A stretch of 64,000 nucleotides of DNA, taken from assembly GCA_963422745.1 (NCBI GenBank), contig OY730477.1:1550001-1614000 (forward strand). The letters run 5' to 3'. The notes beneath the pieces were generated by a model. The model did no database searches. It was not told the DNA's origin and worked only from the letters and a program-made list of their open reading frames with translations. Of the stretch, positions 35,053 through 43,955 are shown one piece after another. The stretch's first letter is position 1. Every line of letters starts with the position of its first letter. The DNA comes from G963422745 sp963422745. Lineage in GTDB: Bacteria > Actinomycetota > Acidimicrobiia > Acidimicrobiales > Aldehydirespiratoraceae. A program made the translations under genes and the position numbers.

Positions 35053-35975
35053 CGATAATGCGGCATTTCCTGGAGGTCGACGATCTAACGCCTGATGAGT
35101 TGAACCGGGTGCTGGAACTGGCGGTCGAACCGGAGCCGTCTCGGGTGCTGGACGGTCTCGGCATGGCTCTGATCTTCGAAAAGCCCTCGGCTCGTACCCG
35201 CAACTCCACCGAAATGGCGATCGTGCAGCTCGGTGGCCATCCGATCTACATAGACGGCGCTGAGATCGGGCTCGACACACGGGAACGCCTCGAAGACGTC
35301 GTCATGGTGTTGGGGGGCTACCACGCCTTGCTCGGTGCTCGAGTCTTCGCTCATGGCACGGTCGAACGGATGGCTGACGTCAGGCGTGTGCCTGTCGTCA
35401 ACCTACTCAGCGATCTCGGCCACCCCCTGCAATGCCTGGCCGACCTGCTGTGTATGCGGCGCGAGTTTGGATCGCTTGTCGGCCGCACCGTTGCCTACAT
35501 CGGCGATGCCAACAACGTGGCTCGTTCCCTTGCACTGGGCGCGGGCCTCGCCTCAATGTCGTTCAGGATTGCCTCACCCGCAGGTTATGGCTTCAGTGCA
35601 GTAGACCTTGACCGGATACGAGCCTGCGGTGTCGAACCTGTAGTCACAGGCCGGGTCGAAGAGGCCGTGGATGGATCTGATGTGGTCTACACCGATACGT
35701 GGACCTCGATGGGAAACGAGAAAGAAGCGGAGCAACGAAGACGCGACTTTGAGGGATTCACCATCACCGAGCAGACCATGACATGGGCTCACGACGACGC
35801 TGTCTTCATGCATTGCCTGCCAGCTCATCGCGGCGAAGAAGCGACGGATGAGGTCCTCGACGGTCCACGCTCCCGGATCTGGGTTCAGGCTGCCGATCGC
35901 ATGCACGCAACCCGCGGGCTGCTGATCTGGTTGATGGACGTGAACTCGTCGAACAATGTGGGTGCTGAATCGTGA
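35049..35975 (+). CDS. argF: Ornithine carbamoyltransferase
   Basis: 308 aa, GTG start overlapping argD. The carbamoyl-phosphate loop reads FEKPSARTRNSTE instead of the usual STRTR, and the DHPxQ motif reads GHPLQCLADLL. The Ser, two Arg and Thr that hold phosphate remain, so it should be active. The ornithine-site HCLPAHRGEEATDEV is intact. It makes citrulline from ornithine and carbamoyl phosphate. Confidence 0.93.
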   Translation: MTIMRHFLEVDDLTPDELNRVLELAVEPEPSRVLDGLGMALIFEKPSARTRNSTEMAIVQLGGHPIYIDGAEIGLDTRERLEDVVMVLGGYHALLGARVFAHGTVERMADVRRVPVVNLLSDLGHPLQCLADLLCMRREFGSLVGRTVAYIGDANNVARSLALGAGLASMSFRIASPAGYGFSAVDLDRIRACGVEPVVTGRVEEAVDGSDVVYTDTWTSMGNEKEAEQRRRDFEGFTITEQTMTWAHDDAVFMHCLPAHRGEEATDEVLDGPRSRIWVQAADRMHATRGLLIWLMDVNSSNNVGAES

Positions 35976-36436
35976 CCAAGACACGCCGCCAGCAACGCAT
36001 CACATCACTGCTTGAGAAGCACACCGTCACCAATCAGGGCCAACTCGTGGACTTGCTGGCCTGCGAGGGCATCGCAGCCACCCAGGCAACGGTAAGCCGG
36101 GACCTTGATGAGCTCGGTGCCCTCAAGGTGCGCGTCTCGGGAGGATTGGTGATCTACGCCATACCTGAACTACCCGTAGATCGTGTCGTACCCGAGGATC
36201 ACCTGCGCCGTGTCATGAGTGACTGGGTCACAGATGTCGCCCATTCGGCAAACATCGTGGTAGTGCGCACGCCGCCGGGGACAGCCCACGTTGTGGCTTC
36301 GGCCCTGGACCGATCCGACCTGGGGGACATGTTGGGCACGGTCGCCGGTGACGACACCATCATCGTGGTAGCCGCCGAGCACATCGGAGGCCCCGAACTT
36401 GCGGCTCGACTTCGTGATCTGGCCGGTCTGCGATGA
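35972..36436 (+). CDS. argR: Arginine repressor
   Basis: 154 aa, GTG start overlapping argF. An N-terminal winged helix (RRQQRITSLLEKHTVTNQGQ, then ATQATVSRDLDELGALKV) and a C-terminal hexamerisation/arginine domain (VVRTPPGTAHVVASALDRS; GTVAGDDTIIVVAAE) are standard. As an arginine-bound hexamer it represses the arg operon, presumably at the box near 30610, giving autoregulation. The last eight codons and stop are duplicated downstream in a 131-bp tandem repeat. Confidence 0.95.
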   Translation: MTKTRRQQRITSLLEKHTVTNQGQLVDLLACEGIAATQATVSRDLDELGALKVRVSGGLVIYAIPELPVDRVVPEDHLRRVMSDWVTDVAHSANIVVVRTPPGTAHVVASALDRSDLGDMLGTVAGDDTIIVVAAEHIGGPELAARLRDLAGLR

Positions 36437-36672
36437 AATTTCGTGACCATGAATGTCCGAACCCGACGCTTCGTGAAGTATTGCGTGCGCGTGCAGGGGC
36501 AAGGATCTCAAATCGTTTGGTAACCGCCGAAGTTGCACCGATTCGTGATCTGGCCGGTCTGCGATGAAATTTCGTGACCATGAATGTCCGAACCCGACGC
36601 TTCGTGAAGTATTGCGTGCGTGTGCAGGGGCAAGGATCTCGAATCGTTTGGTGGTCGCCGAAGTTGTACGCG
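36411..36672 (+). repeat. 131-bp tandem duplication spanning the argR 3' end
   Basis: Copy 1 (36411-36541) starts in the last eight argR codons; copy 2 (from 36542) repeats TTCGTGATCTGGCCGGTCTG and onward with few mismatches. A smaller duplication of GCCGAAGTTGTAC follows (36657 and 36676). The palindrome CTTCGTGAAG occurs in each copy. No terminator or clear ArgR box is seen here, so argG may be read through or have its own promoter. Confidence 0.92.
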
Positions 36673-36712
36673 ACCGCCGAAGTTGTACCGAGGCAATGAC
36701 GAAGGGACGCCC

Positions 36713-37918
36713 ATGAAAGTCGTATTGGCTTACAGCGGAGGGCTCGACACCTCCATCATCTTGCATTGGCTCACCGAGACCTACGGTGCCGAAGTGATCA
36801 CCTTCACCGCCGATCTCGGGCAGAGTTCCGAAGTCGAGCCAGCCCGGGCGAAGGCACTGCAAATGGGTGTGCGTCCAAGTGACATTCATATAGAGGACCT
36901 GCGCGAAGAGTTCGTACGGGAATATGTCTTTCCGATGTTTCGTGCCAATGCGATCTATGAAGGCGAATACCTGCTCGGCACCGCGATCGCCCGTCCGCTT
37001 ATTGCCAAACGACTTGTGGAGATCGCCCGTGCCCACAATGCGGATGCCATCAGTCACGGTGCTACCGGCAAAGGCAACGACCAGGTGCGTTTCGAGCTTG
37101 GTGCCTACGCATTGGAACCCGACATTGAGGTGATCGCGCCGTGGCGTGAATGGGACCTTGGCTCACGTGAGTCCCTGATGGCCTACGCTGAGTCGCGCAA
37201 CATCGCGATCGAAATGAAGCGTGGAACCAAGTCGCCGTTTTCGATGGACGCCAACCTGTTGCACGTTTCCTATGAAGGCGGACCACTCGAGGATCCCTTC
37301 CAGGAGCCTCCAGCGGAGATGTGGCGTTGGTCAATAAGCCCGGAGCGAGCGCCGGATGAGGCAACCTACCTGGACATTCGCTACGAACACGGTGACCCTG
37401 TTGGTGTGGACGGACAAGACATGACCCCGGTTGAGCTGCTCGGGTTTCTCAACGAGGTCGGCGGAGCCAACGGGATCGGACGCATCGACATCGTCGAGAA
37501 TCGCTTCGTAGGTATGAAAAGCCGCGGTGCATATGAGACACCCGGAGGCACGATCATGCTGCGCGCACATCGGGCCATTGAGTCGATCACGTTGGATCGC
37601 GAGGTGGCACATCTCAAGGACTCGCTAATGCCAAAATACGCGGAGTTGATCTACAACGGGCTCTGGTGGAGTCCCGAACGTGAGATGTTGCAGGTCGCAA
37701 TAGACCACAGCCAAAGATTCGTGTCAGGCGAGGTGAGGGTACGGCTCTATAAAGGGAATGTCGACATTGCCGGTCGTCGAAGCCCTCATTCTCTTTTCGA
37801 CCAGAAGGTTGTGACCTTTGAAGATGATGCAGGCGCCTATGACCAGGCCGACGCCACCGGTTTCATCAAGCTGAATGCCTTGAGACTGCGGAGCCAGGCC
37901 CGCAGGCGATCGGGATGA
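36713..37918 (+). CDS. argG: Argininosuccinate synthase
   Basis: 401 aa from ATG 36713, AAGGGA upstream. ATP-pyrophosphatase P-loop AYSGGLDTSIIL at 6-17, then GTAIARPLIAK, SHGATGKGNDQVRFE and APWREWDLGSRE. It joins citrulline and aspartate with ATP to argininosuccinate. The open frame upstream of 36713 covers the repeat and is not used. Overlaps argH (ATGA). Confidence 0.96.
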   Translation: MKVVLAYSGGLDTSIILHWLTETYGAEVITFTADLGQSSEVEPARAKALQMGVRPSDIHIEDLREEFVREYVFPMFRANAIYEGEYLLGTAIARPLIAKRLVEIARAHNADAISHGATGKGNDQVRFELGAYALEPDIEVIAPWREWDLGSRESLMAYAESRNIAIEMKRGTKSPFSMDANLLHVSYEGGPLEDPFQEPPAEMWRWSISPERAPDEATYLDIRYEHGDPVGVDGQDMTPVELLGFLNEVGGANGIGRIDIVENRFVGMKSRGAYETPGGTIMLRAHRAIESITLDREVAHLKDSLMPKYAELIYNGLWWSPEREMLQVAIDHSQRFVSGEVRVRLYKGNVDIAGRRSPHSLFDQKVVTFEDDAGAYDQADATGFIKLNALRLRSQARRRSG

Positions 37919-39273
37919 CAACGCTGTGGCAGGGGAGGTTCGCACGGGAACCGTCCGAGGCGTTGCAGGCGTTGAACGACTCACTGGCTTTCGATCGTCG
38001 GATGTTCCATCAGGACATCTCAGGCTCCCGGGCTCACATCACGATGCTGTGTGATGTGGGATTGTTCAGCATCGCCGAACGCGATGAGGTGCTAGCGGCG
38101 CTAGACACCGTCGAGTCCGAGATAGAAACCGAGCAATTTGAGTTCCTGGACAGCGACGAGGACATCCATACCGCCGTGGAACGTCGGGTCAGTGAGCTGA
38201 CACCCGCGGGGGCGAAGTTGCACACCGGCCGTAGCCGCAACGATCAGGTTGTGACCGATCTGAGGCTTTGGACCCGTAGCGCGATTGATGAGGTAAACCA
38301 GGTCCTTGTTGGCTTCCAGCAGACGCTGGCGGACCGTGCCGAAGGTGTCGGCGATGCCTATCTTCCCGGCTACACGCATCTTCAGCAGGCCCAACCGGTC
38401 TCATTGGCTCATCATCTGCTGGCCCATGGATGGGCATTGCAGCGTGATCGCGATCGATTGGCGGATGCTCGCCGACGTGTTGACGTGTCGCCACTGGGTG
38501 CAGGTGCGCTGGCAGGTTCCTCGCTTCGGATCGAACCCGCCCGAACAGCGGAGATCCTTGGATTCGAGCGGGTCTTCGACAACAGTCTTGATGCTGTATC
38601 GGATCGGGACTTTGTTGCGGAAACCCTGTTTGTGTTGGCGTTGCTGGGAGTGCATCTCAGCCGCATCGCCTCGGAACTGGTCCTGTGGGCCTCTGCGGAG
38701 TTCGGGTTCGTCGAACTCGACGACCGTTTCTCGACCGGTTCATCAATGATGCCCCAAAAAAAGAACCCCGACGTAGCGGAACTCGCACGCGGCAAGACGG
38801 GCCGACTAATCGGACATCTCGGAGGGTTTCTGGCCACCCTCAAGGGCTTGCCGCTTTCGTACAACAAGGACCTGCAAGAGGACAAGGAACCGCTATTCGA
38901 CGCTGTCGACACTGTTTGTCTCACCTTGACAGCCCTTAACGGCATGGTCGCCACACTCACGTTTCGCCTTGATCGGATGGCCGAACAAGCCGATACCCCG
39001 TTCGCCGCGGCCACCGATCTGGCCGAATGGCTGGTCGCATCCGGGATGGCTTTTCGTGACGCTCATTCCCTGATTGCTGGCCTGGTACGTAGGGCACTGG
39101 CAGGGGAGGGGAGTCTCGCTGAGTTAGTGACAGATCATCGCGACCTCGGACCCGATGCTGCCACGCTGGTTGAGCCGGGCGTGTCAGTTACCCGCCGTGT
39201 GACCCACGGTGGCGGTGCGCCGTCCGTTGTGGTCGGGGAACTCCGCCGTTTCCGAGCCGAACTGAATCGCTAA
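37915..39273 (+). CDS. argH: Argininosuccinate lyase
   Basis: 452 aa. Fumarase/aspartase superfamily: WQGRFAREPSEALQALNDS, HTGRSRNDQVVTDLRLW, GYTHLQQAQPVSLAHHLLAH, and the signature with catalytic Ser GSSMMPQKKNPDVAELARGK. It releases arginine and fumarate, the last step of the pathway. It ends the arg cluster; mpg begins 20 nt later and may share the transcript. Confidence 0.96.
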   Translation: MTTLWQGRFAREPSEALQALNDSLAFDRRMFHQDISGSRAHITMLCDVGLFSIAERDEVLAALDTVESEIETEQFEFLDSDEDIHTAVERRVSELTPAGAKLHTGRSRNDQVVTDLRLWTRSAIDEVNQVLVGFQQTLADRAEGVGDAYLPGYTHLQQAQPVSLAHHLLAHGWALQRDRDRLADARRRVDVSPLGAGALAGSSLRIEPARTAEILGFERVFDNSLDAVSDRDFVAETLFVLALLGVHLSRIASELVLWASAEFGFVELDDRFSTGSSMMPQKKNPDVAELARGKTGRLIGHLGGFLATLKGLPLSYNKDLQEDKEPLFDAVDTVCLTLTALNGMVATLTFRLDRMAEQADTPFAAATDLAEWLVASGMAFRDAHSLIAGLVRRALAGEGSLAELVTDHRDLGPDAATLVEPGVSVTRRVTHGGGAPSVVVGELRRFRAELNR

Positions 39274-39293
39274 GGCTCCCTGAGGCCCGCCAT

Positions 39294-39875
39294 ATGGATC
39301 GTCTATTTCTTGCCCGGAGCCCCTCGGTGGTTGCACCGGACCTTCTCAATAAGGTGTTGGTCACTCCGATCGGTAGCGCTCGGATTGTTGAGGTGGAGGC
39401 GTACGGAGGCAGCGACGATCCTGCTTCGCACGCCAACAGAGGGCCTACTCCTCGCAGTGAGATCATGTTCGGGACAGTGGGTCATCTCTACGTCTACCTC
39501 GCCTACGGGATGCATTGGTGTGCCAATGTTGTGGCGCATGAACCCGGCGCAGCAGGTGCGGTGTTGTTGAGGGCGGCGACCCCGATTACCGGCATCGCAG
39601 CCATGTATACCAATAGAACCAAGGCGCGTGTGATCGGCGATCTTTGTTCGGGTCCGGGCAAACTATGTCAGGCTCTCGGTATCAACGGCGGCCACAATGG
39701 AGCGGATCTGATACGCATTGATCGTGGTGTCACGATCGTGGATGATGGCACCGCGGCTCCCGAAGTCGTAGATATCGGTACGCGCATTGGTCTGTCCCGG
39801 GGTCGTGATATTCCGTGGCGTTGGAGTATTGTGGGTTCGCTGAGTGTTAGCTATCCGGGTGTGGTGGGAAGTTGA
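39294..39875 (+). CDS. mpg: DNA-3-methyladenine glycosylase (AAG/MPG family)
   Basis: 193 aa. Conserved: the catalytic Glu in RIVEVEAYGG, SHANRGPTPRSEIMFG, the DNA-contact YVYLAYGMHWCANVV, LLRAATP, and GPGKLCQALGI. It excises alkylated purines in base-excision repair. The final 14 codons, after the conserved PWRWSI, lie in the first unit of a 147-bp repeat array, so the extreme C-terminus may have been remodelled by the repeat. The same order argH, mpg, tyrS region is kept loosely in mycobacteria. Confidence 0.92.
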   Translation: MDRLFLARSPSVVAPDLLNKVLVTPIGSARIVEVEAYGGSDDPASHANRGPTPRSEIMFGTVGHLYVYLAYGMHWCANVVAHEPGAAGAVLLRAATPITGIAAMYTNRTKARVIGDLCSGPGKLCQALGINGGHNGADLIRIDRGVTIVDDGTAAPEVVDIGTRIGLSRGRDIPWRWSIVGSLSVSYPGVVGS

Positions 39876-40410
39876 GGTGTGTGTCAAGGTAGGCACTGGT
39901 TGCTGTAGCCATTTTGTTGAAGTCTGGTGTCGCGGGGGGTTGCTGGTTGTTGTATGACGGTTGTGCGGGTGGGGCTGTTGGGGTTCGCTGGGTGTGAGTT
40001 GTCCGGGTGTGGTGCGAGGTTGAGGTATGTGTTGGGGTAGGGGCTGGTTGCTGTAGCTGTTTTTTTGGCGTCTGGTGTCGGGGGGTTGCTGGTTGTTGTA
40101 TGACGGTTGTGCGGGTGGGGCTGTTGGGGTTCGTTGGGTGTGAGTTGTCCGGGTGTGGTGCGAGGTTGAGGTGTGTGTTGGGGTAGGGGCTGGTTGCTGT
40201 AGCTGTTTTTTTGGCGTCTGGTGTCGGGGGGTTGCTGGTTGTTGTATGACGGTTGTGCGGGTGGGGCTGTTGGGGTTCGTTGGGTGTGAGTTGTCCGGGT
40301 GTGGTGCGAGGTTTGAGGTGTGTGTTGGGGTAGGGGCTGGTTGCTGTAGCTGTTTTTTTGGCGTCTGGTGTCGGGGGGTTGCTGGTTGTTGTATGACGGT
40401 TGTGCGGGTA
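39833..40410 (+). repeat. 147-bp tandem repeat array (about four copies) starting inside mpg
   Basis: Units start at 39833, 39981, 40127 and 40273. The first contains the mpg stop codon. Each unit has TTGCTGGTTGTTGTATGACG and GTTGTCCGGGTGTGGTG. The + strand is strongly G/T-rich, and three units carry GGGTGGGGCTGTTGGGG followed by TTCG(T/C)TGGG, a canonical G-quadruplex pattern. 147 is a multiple of three, so antisense frames stay open by chance. Confidence 0.93.
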
Positions 40411-40561
40411 TGGCTGGTTGCGTTGTCCAAGGGATCTTCTTGGGGCGTTGGGTCCGCGACTCTTGAATCATGTCATTGTTACAAAACCTAACTTGTGTGG
40501 GACTCGTGATCGGCGATAGGCGTAGTCGAGGACTGTGCAGATTGCATCTCGGTTGCCGCGA

Positions 40562-41113
40562 TTAGATGTCAAGCGGCACGTGACACGACTCCATGTCATT
40601 CACGTTCGCCAAGCCGTCGATTCGGCTGGTGTAATGGCCGCCGCCCACCACCTCCGACACTACAAAGGCGAGATCACGGTCATTGGTGTCGGCATCAGCG
40701 GATTCAAGTCGCTTCACATGAGCCCATCGATCTTCGATGTAGACATCCCAGTCATTGAACCAAGCGTCCAGAGTGTTGGACTGACGTTGATCCGTTACCT
40801 CCGTGGCCAGACGTTGCAAACCCTGGAGCATCTCAATCGTGAGCAGCGTGCCAGCGCGAACGGCAACTGCTCGGTCGGCCGGGCTGTCTGCTCGGTGGCC
40901 GGCTGGGAGTGCGTTGATCTTGGCCTGGATGGCTGCACACATTGGCGCTGCTGCTTGCGCGAAGCTCAAATCGTCGAAACGGTCGGGATTTGTTCTCGGC
41001 GCAGCAACGAAGATCCAGACCCAAAAGGCGACCATCGCCGCAACGAGCAAACCGATCCCCAGTTTCTTTGGTGAAACCGTTCGCCTTGATTGCGGCGCAC
41101 TTGGCGCTTTCAT
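40562..41113 (-). CDS. Membrane-anchored protein of unknown function
   Basis: 183 aa. A short basic N-terminus (MKAPSAPQSRRTVSPKK) precedes one membrane helix (LGIGLLVAAMVAFWVWIFVAA, about 18-38). The rest looks like an extracytoplasmic helical domain: FDDLSFAQAAAPMCAAIQAK, LLTIEMLQGLQRL, WFNDWDVYIEDRW. Two Cys are present, one in each half (MCAA; SCHV). It lies downstream of the PBP on the same strand, past a repeat region. I do not recognise the family; an envelope function is an inference from topology and position. Confidence 0.65.
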   Translation of the reverse strand: MKAPSAPQSRRTVSPKKLGIGLLVAAMVAFWVWIFVAAPRTNPDRFDDLSFAQAAAPMCAAIQAKINALPAGHRADSPADRAVAVRAGTLLTIEMLQGLQRLATEVTDQRQSNTLDAWFNDWDVYIEDRWAHVKRLESADADTNDRDLAFVVSEVVGGGHYTSRIDGLANVNDMESCHVPLDI

Positions 41114-41128
41114 CGGTTCGCCCTTTCG

Positions 41129-41405
41129 TCGTCGCCTCCGCCAGCGGTCCCCGGGGCGAGTGGTGGCGTGGGGGGCTCCGTGTATTGTTCGTTGTCGCCC
41201 CGCCAGCGGGGTTCGCAGGGAGCGACACTATGACCCCACTTCATGTAGCCCTTTCGTTGTCGCCCCGCCAGCGGGATCTGCAGGTGCGACACTATGGCCC
41301 CAGTTCATGTCGCCCTGTCTTCGTCGCCTCCGCCAGCGGTCCCCGGGGCGAGTGGTGGCGTGGAGGGCTCGGTGTCTTGCTCGTCGTCTCCTCCGCCCGT
41401 GGGGT
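41129..41405 (-). repeat. Nested duplications of the PBP gene 3' end
   Basis: A block starting TCGTCGCCTCCGCCAGCGGT occurs inside the PBP gene (41321) and again past its stop (41129), 192 bp apart, with about 75 bp of close match. Between them, a 65-bp unit (GTTGTCGCCCCGCCAGCGGG, at 41191 and 41256) is doubled, including a second copy of the region holding the PBP stop. Confidence 0.85.
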
Positions 41406-43860
41406 CCGCAGGGGCGGTGCTCGTAGGACTCGTGGTGGCTGCAAGATTCAAGGTGATGGTTACTACAAGCGCCCCTTCGGTTCCCGGCACGGGATCCTGC
41501 ATCCAGATGGTTTCGGACCCGGGCGGCACCGAACCATCATTGGTTCCGGCAGCTTGCTCCGGATCGGCGGATCTCTGAATAACGACGTCATAACCTGCCG
41601 CGGACAACGCCTGTGTGGCCTCGGACTCGGTCAGGCCCAAGACGTCAGGAACCGGATCCGGCGTAGCCGCAACGTGGACCGTGATGACACTTCCCCCAGG
41701 AACTTCGGTACCCGACAACGGGATCTGCAAAATGATTGTCCCGGGCTCCACACCGGCCCTTTTGATGTCGATTCTGGATAATGGAGGCCAGGCCTCCTCA
41801 AGGAGCTCGAACTCCAGTTCCTCGTCTAACGTGCGGTTCAGCAAATCCGGGACGATTGCCGAATCGGGTACTTCCGGCAGTGTGGTCGTCGTGGAACTCG
41901 GGGGCGGCTGCGGGAAACTCTCGGGTGTGAGGCCACGCATTGCGACCGTCATCAGTTCCGAGAAAATAAGTGCCGGGAAAGTCCCGCCCTGCACCCTGGC
42001 TCCATTGAACTGGGTGAGCATAGGTTCTTGCTTGTCGGGATAACCAACCCAGACAGCCACCGATCGCTGCGCGGTGTAACCGGCAAACGCAGCATCAGCG
42101 TTGTTTTGGGCAGTACCCGTCTTGCCAGCGACAGGCCATTCACCGACACGAGCGCGCGTGCCGGTCCCGCGATCGATAACCGTGCTCAGTACCCATGTCA
42201 TTTGGGAGGCGACGGTGCTGTTGAGAACCGCCACCGACTGGGACTCTGAGCGATATAGTTGTGTGCCGTCGGGGTTGGTGATGCTGGTCACCATCACCGG
42301 GTCGACCCTTACGCCGTTACGCGCCAGGGTTGCATACACGGTGGCCATTTCGACCATGTTGACGTTTTCGCTGCCAAGAATTGCAGCACAGACGGGCTGG
42401 ATGCGGCCCTTACCAATTCCCAACGTCTCAGCCATCTGAACAAACCTTTGCGGCCCGATGTCCACTACCAACTGGGCGAATACAGTGTTGCGTGACCAGG
42501 TGAGGGCGTCCGCGAGGGTGCTGTCGCCCTCTTTGCCGCCCCGGACCTTCCATGTGGGGCCGCAGGTCGCTTCGGTAATCTCAATGGGACTTGTGGCGTC
42601 GTAAACGCGGGTGATGGGAATGCCCATCTGCAAGGCAGCAGCAAGTCCGATGGGTTTCATCGCCGATCCGGCTTGACGTCCTGAGCCACTAGCCAGATTG
42701 AATTTGGCGTCCTCGTCTCCACCAAAGAAATCGCGGCCGCTGACCATTGCCAGTATGTGGCCGTCGTCACTCCGGCTGGTTCCCATGATCACGGCCGCAG
42801 AGTCGGGATTCATGGTGCCGTCGGCAGCAACCTGGGGCAGCACCCGCTCAACCGCGGCCTCCGCCTGCGCCTGCAGACCCAGGTCGATGGTCGTGTGAAT
42901 CTTGAGACCACCCTCAAAAAGAAGCCGGATGCGCTCATCACGGGTATCGCCGAACGCAGGATTGTCAAAGAACCACTGCTTCACGTCCTCCACGAAGTGG
43001 GCCGCTGGGTACCTTTCCTCAAACACAGGAACGTGTTCAATGAGATCGATCGGCTCCGTTAATGCCGTGTCATATTCGTCCTGGGTGATGTAGCCATTGA
43101 CCAGCATGCGCGACAGCACCAAATTTCGCCGATCTCGAGCGGCGTCGTAGTGCCTGTATGGATCGAATCTGCCGGGGGCCTGTATTAGTCCAGCGAGGGT
43201 AGCGGCCTCCACCAGGGTCAGCTCTGTGATCTTGAGGCAATCGTCGAGATCGTCGACTTGTCCCAGAGCCAACTGGGTACCGCAATTGGGATCGCCAAAG
43301 TATTCGCGGGCTGCGGCCTCCACGCCGTAGGCACCGTTGCCGAAGTTAACCCAGTTCAGATAGTGCTGGAGGATGAACTCCTTGGCATAGCGTTGCTCGA
43401 ACCGGCGTGCCATGAAGATCTCTTCGACTTTACGGCCAGCAGTCCGCTCAGTGCGGTCCAAGAATCGGTTGCCAACGAATTGTTGGGTGATCGTGGAACC
43501 ACCCTGGGACACGCCCCCGCCGGTGACGTTGGATCGGGCCGCTCGCAGGATCGCTTTGAGGTCAACACCATCGTGTTCCCAAAAGCGCTCGTCTTCAATC
43601 GCAACCACGGCGTTGACGAGGACTTCGGGAATCTCGTCGAAGATGACGTCTCGCCGGTTCTGGTCGGCTCGCAATCGGGTGATCAGCACACCGTTGCGGT
43701 CATACACGAGAGATGACTGTGCCGTCTCCAGGCCCTCCTTGGGGTCGAACTCCGGAAAGAGAGTGTCGAAGTCCTTGGTCGTAACCGAGCATCCCGAAGC
43801 CGTGAGTGTGACGGCCACGAGCAAGACGAGCAAGCGGAACAGGCGGTTGGTTGGGTTCAT
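41305..43860 (-). CDS. Class A penicillin-binding protein with PASTA domains
   Basis: 851 aa from ATG 43860 (the frame extends upstream to 43935). The N-terminus RLFRLLVLLVAVTLTASGCS resembles a lipoprotein signal with Cys at 24. GT51 transglycosylase: EDERFWEHDGVD (catalytic Glu, about 89) and QGGSTITQQ. Transpeptidase: SAMK (399-402), SRN (456-458), KTGTA (580-584). Two PASTA-like repeats follow (VPDLLNRTLDEELEFELL; VPDVLGLTESEATQALSAAG), then a Thr/Pro/Asp tail. It polymerises and cross-links peptidoglycan. The tail is duplicated past the stop. Divergent from tyrS. Confidence 0.93.
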   Translation of the reverse strand: MNPTNRLFRLLVLLVAVTLTASGCSVTTKDFDTLFPEFDPKEGLETAQSSLVYDRNGVLITRLRADQNRRDVIFDEIPEVLVNAVVAIEDERFWEHDGVDLKAILRAARSNVTGGGVSQGGSTITQQFVGNRFLDRTERTAGRKVEEIFMARRFEQRYAKEFILQHYLNWVNFGNGAYGVEAAAREYFGDPNCGTQLALGQVDDLDDCLKITELTLVEAATLAGLIQAPGRFDPYRHYDAARDRRNLVLSRMLVNGYITQDEYDTALTEPIDLIEHVPVFEERYPAAHFVEDVKQWFFDNPAFGDTRDERIRLLFEGGLKIHTTIDLGLQAQAEAAVERVLPQVAADGTMNPDSAAVIMGTSRSDDGHILAMVSGRDFFGGDEDAKFNLASGSGRQAGSAMKPIGLAAALQMGIPITRVYDATSPIEITEATCGPTWKVRGGKEGDSTLADALTWSRNTVFAQLVVDIGPQRFVQMAETLGIGKGRIQPVCAAILGSENVNMVEMATVYATLARNGVRVDPVMVTSITNPDGTQLYRSESQSVAVLNSTVASQMTWVLSTVIDRGTGTRARVGEWPVAGKTGTAQNNADAAFAGYTAQRSVAVWVGYPDKQEPMLTQFNGARVQGGTFPALIFSELMTVAMRGLTPESFPQPPPSSTTTTLPEVPDSAIVPDLLNRTLDEELEFELLEEAWPPLSRIDIKRAGVEPGTIILQIPLSGTEVPGGSVITVHVAATPDPVPDVLGLTESEATQALSAAGYDVVIQRSADPEQAAGTNDGSVPPGSETIWMQDPVPGTEGALVVTITLNLAATTSPTSTAPADPTGGGDDEQDTEPSTPPLAPGTAGGGDEDRAT

Positions 43861-43881
43861 CGTGCCCTCATTGTGACCTGA

Positions 43882-43915
43882 TTTCAAGCGCGATCCGCAC
43901 TGCGGATTTTCAAGT
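43882..43915. promoter_or_regulatory. Palindrome in the PBP-tyrS divergent spacer
   Basis: ATCCGC-ACT-GCGGAT (43893-43907) is flanked by two TTTCAAG or TTTTCAAG words. Its position between divergent genes suggests an operator, but no known regulator pattern is recognised. Confidence 0.35.
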
Positions 43916-43955
43916 GTTGCTTGAGCCCTGTCCAAGACCGACCAAAAGTCCGGGC

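Noticed and set aside
39663..40471. Long antisense open frames over the mpg repeat array (Thr/Pro/Gln-rich proteins)
   Set aside because: The 147-bp period is a multiple of three, so frames stay open by repetition; two overlapping frames are equally open and neither resembles a protein family.
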